Assembly: GCA_963971535.1 (NCBI GenBank)
Contig: OZ020589.1
Location: 72,059,520-72,123,519, forward strand
Direction of reading: 5' to 3'
DNA from: Notolepis coatsorum
Lineage: Eukaryota > Chordata > Actinopteri > Aulopiformes > Paralepididae
Length of the DNA stretch: 64,000 bases
The position numbers and the translations under genes are program-made. This document shows positions 57,052 to 64,000 of the stretch, piece after piece (within the stretch, counting starts at the first letter, position 1; each line of letters opens with the position of its first letter). The notes below the pieces were generated by a model. The model was given only the letters and a program-made list of their open reading frames with translations, did no database searches and was not told the origin of the DNA.

Positions 57052-57384
57052 TAGATAGAAAACAGGTCATACATGTAGGTATGCATTTGGTTATGTGGGT
57101 GGGTAGGTTTATAGGCAGGTGGGTGGGTTGTTATATATTATTATGTACACAGTATATCCATGTATGTACTGTGTGTATGTATGTTTGTATTAACACGAAT
57201 CTTTTAATGTATTCTGGTATTTTATAATATGCATATTCTTGTATTTTTGTATGTTTGATTTTATAAAACGGGGGACGTTCTTGATAAGCCTCTAGGCTTC
57301 TAACTTCTCCTTCACAATCGTTATAACTTATGTATTGTTTTTACTTCTGTTTAACTGTGTTAATAAACAAACAAACAAACAAAA
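57052..57384 (+). mobile_element. LINE 3' UTR and AAAC-repeat tail
   Basis: Ends TTAATAAACAAACAAACAAA. Includes GATAAGCCTCTAGGCTTCT, a short stem near the 3' end that may help RT recognition. Confidence 0.75.
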
Positions 57385-58297
57385 ATAATAATAATATTAT
57401 ATATATATTTTTTTTTTTGCTTTGAAATATTATAGTGAAATATTTTGCACTGTTGTCGCATTTATCTTGTTGAAATCCTCCCACAGGTTCTTTTTACTAC
57501 CACATATTTAATTGAGACCCTTTATTTGTTTATTATTTCAATTTAGCTGGAAATACATTGCTACATCATTCAGTAACATTTGCAGAGCCTTATAACAAAA
57601 ATATTATTACGGTCACCATTGTGACCAGTGGGATTAATAAAAAAAAATGTATAATTAATTTTTCTATTTCATTGAACATTGCACATGTTAAAAGCCATTT
57701 TTTTTTACTCAAAACAATGACAATAAACATAGTTTTATTAGGTTGAAATAATGTGGTTGTGTACTTATTTTTCTGTTAACTTATTGTGGATTGAATACTG
57801 AAAACCTTAATGCACAGTAACTGAACTCAATATTTTTAAGTTCTGGTAACTTATTATTATAATTGTTTTTACAGTGTAGTCTTGCGATCAATCAAAATGT
57901 ATTTACACGATATACCTCACATTCACCCTCCATTCACATCCTGGTGTTCTCCATTAGGCCTGTAGGTGGAGCTATGACAGCACACGTACACAGTACACAC
58001 ACCGATGGTGTGATGTGTCCAAAAATGAATGGGCAAATGTGAGTGAAATGGTCGCACTGTATGCAGCTGTTTGTCTGCATTGCATCCCCCCCCCCCAACT
58101 CAGATTTAGGGTTAATACAACCATCATAATAATATTGTTAATAATAATAACAATAATGATGTAATAATGTAAAAATTATCATTAAAAAGACCTGATTATG
58201 AGAAAAAAAATTACGATGCATGGAATATTGTTGAGGCACACTAGTTACGACTATATTTCAAACAGGCACTCCATGTCAAAAAGGTTGCTGACCCCTG
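57385..58297. other. right interior of the hAT element
   Basis: AT-rich, with an ATAATA tract (58120-58170). No transposase remains. Confidence 0.6.
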
Positions 58298-58305
58298 CAG
58301 TATTG

Positions 58306-59042
58306 TATCAAATTAATTAGTTTTACTCAGCCGTATAGACTAAGATTAGTTTGCAACGACTGGACAAAAATATTGATGGATAGAATACATTTTGTTCCAA
58401 CGGCTTTGTGTCAAAGAAAATGACTAAATCAAGTTGCTTTCTGACATGTAACACAGGCCTCTTCACAACACCCTGTTTTAGCCCCAGTTGGAACCATCGA
58501 TGGCCCAGTAACATGTTGAGGTTACAAACGGAGCACATAACCAGATATTCGTTTTTAGCCCAGCTAAATAGACCTCTCACAGGTAATATATTTCGGCTGC
58601 TTTCTTGCTACCTGAAAATTGCCTGGAAACGTTTGCACTGCATTCGAGGTAAATGACAACTGGTAATTTAGTGTTATAAATGAGGATCTTAAAATTTGTC
58701 TAGTTAATAACAAAACGTTGTGTGAATCATAATTTAACCTCTCAGCCCAAATGCAGTTTAACAGACATTACTGGTAAATGGGAAAGGAAAACACTTCTAT
58801 TTTTTACCATAGAAGTTATATTTTTTTATTAAAAAAAGGTTGGTCAAAATGACAATGTGTGAGGTCTACGTTGGTCGGCTGTTGCACTGGGTCGAAGAAC
58901 TGGGTGATGTCCTAGCAGTGGCAATGTCGCTAGCAGGGATTTTAGACTAGTAGACTGAGTTTAAAGAACATTCCACCCAAAAAATAAAGCAGATTTATTA
59001 TGCTCATAATCTCTCTCAAAACTAAACTGTATTTTACAAATG
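58306..59042. other. intergenic sequence downstream of fbxw7
   Basis: No gene seen. 58958-59000 (GTTTAAAGAACATTCCACCC) resembles the end of a short fish MITE that could run into the 113-bp repeat. Confidence 0.4.
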
Positions 59043-59155
59043 AATTTGGTTAAAGAGTTAGGACTAATTTAAAGAGATGGCATGTGTGATGTCATATTCC
59101 AGTAAGTATGAAATACAGCTCATGTGAATTGTGCGTTCCTTTAACAGTCATTTGA
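59043..59155. repeat. 113-bp perfect duplicate of 54433-54545
   Basis: Identical to the block inside the hAT element 4.6 kb to the left. It lies just beyond, or at, the end of the fbxw7 3' UTR. Confidence 0.95.
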
Positions 59156-60082
59156 CAGATATATACAGTGGCATCCTTACCGGCGTCCTGCCGTTAAACC
59201 TGTACGGTGTATAAATGTACTGTGATAAATGTTCAGAAGTATTGCCCTCATGGATGTAATAAACCAAATCATTAGCTTTATTGAACACATAGGACGCCTT
59301 CACACAAGGGACAAACACAGACAACCGAAATGCTTGAAATGAAAAAAGAAAAACCCACATTTTTATTGCACTTAAGTTATAAGAAAATAAAAATTCTAAG
59401 TGAATCAAACAAATACACAATCCCTTTAAGGTTTTTTTTCTGTCTGTTTTCTTTTCTTTTTTTCTTTTTTTTGCCAGGCAGTTTACAATGAACTGAAAAA
59501 ATAAAACACCTGCAACGACATCCGATTTCTCAAACCAGATCATAAATTAATAAACAGAGGGGGGGTTGGGAGGGGAGGGGGTGGAACAACGAGAGGAGAT
59601 AGAGCGAGATTGTTTTCTTTTTTTCTTTTCTTTTTAATATACAGTGTTATACCACTTTCACAGTTCAGCTTGAGTTGTGTGGCTCTCGGGGAGACTGCTG
59701 CCTTGGTTGCAGGTGTGATGCCTCCGTTCACAGGCTCCAGGCGGGTAGCTGCTGAGCACCTTTTGGAAAACTGCAACAGGCGTTAACACTTGTAACGCGG
59801 AGACTCCCTCCTCACTTGTCAGTTTTCGGTGTCCCGTTGTTGTTGCCGCTGCTTCAGACGTGTTCCGAAGGACAACGGAGGTTGCAACGTGGATATATGG
59901 ACATGTCCTTTCTTTCACTTGTTAAAATCAATACATCCTAAAACATTTTTGTTCCTCTTCCATTTTTCCATTTTGCCAGTCCACACAGCATTTTGTACAT
60001 TTCCCCACAGAACAGGCTGAAAGAGCTTTGTCCCAAGGAATGTGTTTTTACAATTTGCCCATTAACACCCACACACGCAAAC

Positions 60083-60101
60083 ATGCACACACACACGCAC
60101 A

Positions 60102-60160
<59 letters not shown>
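60083..60160. repeat. CA microsatellite
   Basis: About 75 bp of near-pure CA repeats, reading as TG in the fbxw7 transcript. Confidence 0.95.
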
Positions 60161-60162
<2 letters not shown>

Positions 60163-61030
60163 TTTCCTCTCTGCAGGGCAAACCAACACGTCAGTATCTA
60201 CTCCCTCTTCTCAGCCTCGCAGAGGCACGTTTGGCTCAAGTTTCAGTGGCAAAAATAAAACAGAAAAAAACAAAGAAAACATCCGATGTTATCATTTGTC
60301 ACGTTTCTCTCGTTTTCTGCGTGTCTCTCTAAAAAGAAATAAAAGAAAAATAAGAGAAAAAAATGAAAAAAGTCCAAACTTTTATAGAGTTCAATTTTGG
60401 AATTTTCATCTGGGACTAAAACGTCACAGCAAGTAAAAGTTCCATCTCTTTTTTTTCTCCATTCATCTAGCAGCATAAATACAGTTTGGCCACTGGGGGG
60501 GGAAAACAGTACTGGGGGAGAGGTGGTGGGGGTTGTGTGGGGGCGCGGGGAGGAAGGGGTGTGGGGGGCAGTAATCCATGGAGCTTCGAGCAGAGAACAT
60601 TTATTTCCTATCAAACGCACCGGTACTGAGGAACCAACCCTACCAGACTCTTTGAGAAAAAAAAACCCAAACAGCATCTTGAGGAGGCAGTGCTCCCAAA
60701 ACCCAGCTATGAGGAGAAATAGAACAAAATAAAAAGGAGAACAAACAAACTCAAACAAAGTTAAGGACAAATAAAAAATAAAAACCTGGTGGTGACATGC
60801 TGAGAGTAGAAACTACAACTAATACTGGGATTGGTTGCTGCTGGCAACAGTACGCCAAACAAACAAACAAACAAAAGAAAAACGGAATTAAAAATTCACA
60901 GTCATGTTAGTGTGTGTGTGATAGTCTGATGAAATCCAAAACTTGAGAAAAAACTACAACAACTAAAAAGTGTGGAGAAGAACAGGAAACGGAACTGGAG
61001 TGACGAGATAAGAGCCGGATTACAGGCCTC

Positions 61031-61282
61031 CTGGTGTAGGAGTCACAACACTATGTCCAAGCAGAGCTCTGTCTGGTGTAGGAGTCACAACACTATGTCC
61101 AAGCAGAGCTCTGTCTGGTGTAGGAGTCACAACACTATGTCCAAGCAGAGCTCTGTCTGGTGTAGGAGTCACAACACTATGTCCAAGCAGAGCTCTGTCT
61201 GGTGTAGGAGTCACAACACTATGTCCAAGCAGAGTTCTGTCTGGTGTAGGAGTCACAACACTATGTCCAAGCAGAGCACTGT
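61031..61282. repeat. 42-bp minisatellite, exactly six copies, in the fbxw7 3' UTR
   Basis: Unit begins CTGGTGTAGGAGTCACAACA; copies start at 61031, 61073, 61115, 61157, 61199 and 61241. The first four are identical; the fifth and sixth differ by one or two bases in GAGCTCTGT. The unit is a multiple of three and open in some frames, but its UTR position argues against coding. Confidence 0.95.
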
Positions 61283-61955
61283 CTGGCTAGAAATGTGTGA
61301 TAATTCACCTTATAAAAAAACCTCTTAACTGGACTTTTCCTCATATGACAGTGGCCCTTGTGTACAGTGTTGCTTTCCATTTAACGGTTGGCCATGTTGA
61401 GTGTCGGAGGGCGGGTGGGTGGGAAATGTAAAGAGGTGTGGGGTTGGGGGTAAAAATGAATCTATCTTTATACATCTCAACATCTCGAGTGTCAGGCTTG
61501 AGTCAACAAGTCTCTGTGTGAAGCTGCCCTGAGGGCGGAGAGTCACTTCAGGAGAGATCAGTCTTCCTTCTCTTTTAGAGGATGAGTCAGTCTGTCCCAG
61601 CTCGCTCCTCCTCTTCCTAGCCCCCGCCCCCCCTTCCGACTCCGCCCCTTACAGGTTGGGAGGGGTCAAAAGCAAGGCCTGAACACGTGGATGTAGGTGT
61701 GGGTGGGTGTTTGGGGCGTGCGTCAGTAACATTTGCCAAAGGGGGGTGGGGGTGGGGAAGATATTTGATGGATCGGGGACAAGCTAGGCTGTAATATCGG
61801 TGGTAGTAGTGGTGGTGGTGGTGGTGAAGGGAGCTCTTGCAAGTGTTTTGAATGAAGAGTTCAGGGACCACAGTTGCCTCTTCGACCACCTCCCTTCCTC
61901 TCTTTTTGTTGCTCACGCTCTCATCGTCCCCCTCCACCCCCTCGCTCTGCCTCTC

Positions 61956-62224
61956 TCACTTCATGTCCACGTCAAAGTCCAGGACGAGCAGCTTGGTCTC
62001 CTCTGTGCCGTTACGGCTGCCCACGGCGCACACCAGCTTGGTGTTGGAGGCTCTGATGCGCCACACCACGCCGCCGCTGCCCCCGCTCTCCAGCGTCACC
62101 AGGTTGCGGATGAACTCGCCCGTCTTCAGGTCCCACAGCTTGACGGTGCCGTCGTCCGAGCTGGTGATGACGAAGTTCTTGTTGAACTGCAGGCACGTCA
62201 CGGCGCTCTGGTGCTTGTAGGGAC
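61956..62224 (-). CDS. fbxw7: F-box/WD repeat protein 7 (Fbxw7), last coding exon
   Basis: The 269-bp exon encodes the final 88 residues plus a split glycine codon, ending DFDVDMK and TGA (61956-61958). Fbxw7 is the substrate receptor of an SCF ubiquitin ligase and binds phosphorylated degrons in proteins such as cyclin E, Myc and Notch with its WD40 propeller. The exon holds the last propeller blades (HQSAVTCLQFNKNFVITSSD, GTVKLWDLKTGEFIRNL) and the conserved terminus (VVWRIRASNTKLVCAVGSRN, then GTEETKLLVLDFDVDMK). As I recall the vertebrate protein, the segment differs only at P-Y-K, where N is usual. A splice acceptor CTCTCCAG precedes it on the minus strand (complement of 62225-62232), phase 1. 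Earlier exons lie to the right, outside the window. Confidence 0.96.
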
Positions 62225-62599
62225 CTGGAGAGAACACACACACGCACAGAGAGAGAGTGTGAGGCTGTGTATTGGTAAGAATCTGGTGATACAATACATA
62301 TCACACGTATCACATTACATGGCCTTGGACACAGTCTCTCCTGGAGCTTCAGAGACCCACAGGCGATGAACACGCTCCTATAGCGTCAGTCTCCTGGCAG
62401 CTTAGACTGACGATCTGCTCTCTTTGTCTTCCTCATAAATACACTTACCTATTCTAGTGTCTCGTAAGCCTGAACTTGTTTTTGATTGAAAATTGTACCT
62501 TATTTGTTAATTGTTAAGCTGCTTTTTTGTATCATAAATCGATCAATAGAGACCGTATTAGATCCCCAATTATCACCTGGGGTATCATTGGAAAGCCAC

Positions 62600-63682
62600 A
62601 CTCATTGGCTACAACCCTGTGCAAAGATTTTCGAGATCACCAAATGATTGACGGAGCTAGAGCCCCGGGAGTCAGGGGTGGTAATGTGTACTTTTGCATA
62701 CTTTGGGGCACGCCTCACATATCGGCATGTAACTCGAGAACCGCTGAACGGATTCACCTGAAAGGGCAATCGACAGGCAACACATAGGGATTTAATTCTA
62801 TCTATATATTGCATTAAAAGAAATGCACACCCGAGCCACTAGAGGTCGGCCAAACCACGCTGTACAGCGATATTGAGATCATATTTAATTTTTTCGCCAT
62901 GGCATTCATAATTCAGCCACCCAGCCGCTGGTGATACAGAGGACTCTGCACAATATTGCAATGCCTCAATACCGCCGCCTGGTGGATGATCGGGCGAGTT
63001 ACAACCGGAAGTGGCAATCGGTGCATCTGGGAAATCCGTCCGGCAGTCACATATTGTTGCGGGACTCCAGATATACACTGGTATGCATATGGATCGCTGC
63101 CATAACTCAATAATCGATATGATTTGGGCGTTTATTGCGCCATACAAACCGGAAATGGATCTAGGAGATCGACGTCAAATAAGTGGGATCTTTTTCCTCC
63201 AGTCTCGTCGGCGAACGGTAAGAGGACGCTGATGTCATTTTCAGCCCAATTGTCTATTAATTTCACCGCAAACCGATCTGATCAATATATCACCCATACT
63301 ACATAAAGCATTTGACGCATAACGTATACGATCATGTACAGTTGCATTTTTTAATATAGCGTGTCTAGGGAATAGACGGCAATCGATAATCTATATATGC
63401 GTTTAGGCCTATAGCTCACGTTCTAGGAATTACTGCAGAAAACGATCAAAACATACTTATATTCTAGAAGGTATTTTTGTATGAATATATGAATGAAAAA
63501 GTATAACGTTCCTACATCCTGAACGATAGATAATCGATGTTGAATGGGCCATAGTAATGTCAATTTAGCAATACAATTTAAAAAGTTATAGCCCTGCAAA
63601 GAAGGTGAACATCTCCATAGGCTTAGAGTGGTGGCAGACTGGCTATATTGATGGATATAAGTCATGGCAGGGAATGTGTTAA
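62600..63682 (-). mobile_element. TTAA-element copy in the fbxw7 intron, left end unclear
   Basis: The right end reads, inverted, CACATTCCCTGCCATGAC next to TTAA (63679-63682). 63430-63610 is an inverted homologue of 55164-55350 in the element at 55091-56041. ATACCGCCGCCTGGTGGAT (62961-62979) matches ATACCGCCGCCTGGTAGGAT in the element at 45485-46422. No TTAA-CAC left end was found, so the start is approximate. Confidence 0.6.
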
Positions 63683-63933
63683 GAGGTTAATGTATTTTTT
63701 TTATTTTTTTGCCAATAGTAAAGACCATAACCCTATCAAAACAGTAGTCAAAGTGTATATTTAAATTTTTACAGATGTTTTATACGATTTATCGGAAATA
63801 CGAATTTATCGGAAAAATGCTAATTATATCTCTTTTATCGTAAAACCGCAAGGAAATGACTAAATCCAGATTCAACCCTGCCATTGGAAAGAGGAGCCTT
63901 TTCCCTATCCATAAATGTATGATTTGGCCATAA

Positions 63934-63960
63934 TAAGGTCAAGGTCAAGTTCAAGGTCAA
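63934..63960 (+). promoter_or_regulatory. cluster of nuclear-receptor half sites
   Basis: AAGGTCAAGGTCAAG followed by TTCAAGGTCAA contains three AGGTCA half sites, two within the extended TCAAGGTCA form bound by ERR and NR5A receptors. Motif match only. Confidence 0.3.
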
Positions 63961-64000
63961 ATATGAATTCATAATTAAAATCAATTATCATTTATTACTG

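Larger units (their letters stand above)
54349..58305. mobile_element. hAT element containing a LINE and a TTAA element
   Basis: The element at 54357-58297 has inverted termini CAGGGGTAGGCAACC and CAGGGGTCAGCAACC, and an 8-bp duplication CAGTATTG (54349-54356 and 58298-58305). Its own sequence is about 54357-54432 and 57385-58297, with no transposase. A 113-bp block (54433-54545) and a LINE (54546-57384) fill the middle. Confidence 0.88.
59160..61955 (-). other. fbxw7: probable fbxw7 3' UTR
   Basis: Non-coding sequence after the fbxw7 stop. AATAAA on the minus strand occurs at 59277-59282 and 59362-59367, which would give a 3' UTR of about 2.6-2.7 kb. It contains a CA microsatellite and a 42-bp tandem repeat. 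The true end needs transcript data. Confidence 0.6.
62225..64000 (-). other. fbxw7: fbxw7 last intron (partial)
   Basis: Intron sequence running off the right edge. It contains a TTAA-element copy (to 63678) and, near the edge, clustered AGGTCA motifs. No exon is seen. Confidence 0.75.

Noticed and set aside
60972..61328. Plus-strand 118-codon frame with a 14-residue repeat
   Set aside because: It is the 42-bp minisatellite read in frame, antisense to the fbxw7 UTR, with no other support.
61800..62369. Plus-strand 189-codon frame over the fbxw7 exon
   Set aside because: Antisense shadow of a conserved GC-rich coding exon.

Overview
The window is vertebrate nuclear DNA, most likely from a ray-finned (teleost) fish. 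It holds one recognisable host gene, the last coding exon of fbxw7 on the minus strand (61956-62224) with its 3' UTR running left to about 59.2 kb and part of its last intron filling the right edge. The fish assignment rests on the mix of mobile elements (CR1/L2/Rex-like LINEs, a DIRS tyrosine-recombinase retrotransposon, Ty3-like LTR elements, hAT and TTAA-target DNA transposons, a tRNA-derived SINE) and on abundant CA, GA and CT microsatellites. No species is claimed.

Layout. 1-1.5 kb: 3' end of a LINE. 1.5-2.3 kb: a direct repeat around a SINE. 2.38-7.57 kb: a complete minus-strand LTR retrotransposon (TSD TCGCT) with an open 998-codon gag-protease frame and no reverse transcriptase. 7.6-22.2 kb: a LINE (endonuclease plus RT) split by a very young 11.4-kb LTR element that carries gag but no pol. 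22.2-23.0 kb: two palindromic MITEs. 23.5-29.1 kb: nested LINEs (family A interrupted by family B and by a hAT element). 29.1-33.2 kb: a Rex-like LINE relic interrupted by a decayed DIRS element. 33.5-33.8 kb: a 100-bp gapless hairpin. 34.3-39.2 kb: LINE ends, a hAT with 8-bp TSD, and a GA tract. 39.2-45.4 kb: mostly unique sequence with microsatellites, one MITE and a candidate regulatory patch. 45.4-52.3 kb: one family-B LINE copy carrying five separate insertions. 52.5-53.0 kb: a family-B LINE end. 54.36-58.30 kb: a hAT containing a LINE that contains a TTAA element. 59-64 kb: fbxw7.

The insertion order can be read in many places because the host frame resumes exactly after the insert and target-site duplications remain. 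The points most worth following up are the two pol-less but youthful LTR elements, the hairpin whose arms differ almost only by changes that keep G-U pairing, a family of roughly 0.9-kb TTAA elements with internal palindromes and CTCF-like motifs, a 197-bp hairpin-rich insertion with overlapping pol III A and B boxes, and a perfect 113-bp duplication shared by a TE and the end of fbxw7.

Family names A and B for LINEs are labels used only here. All element and gene calls come from reading the sequence; no database search was run.
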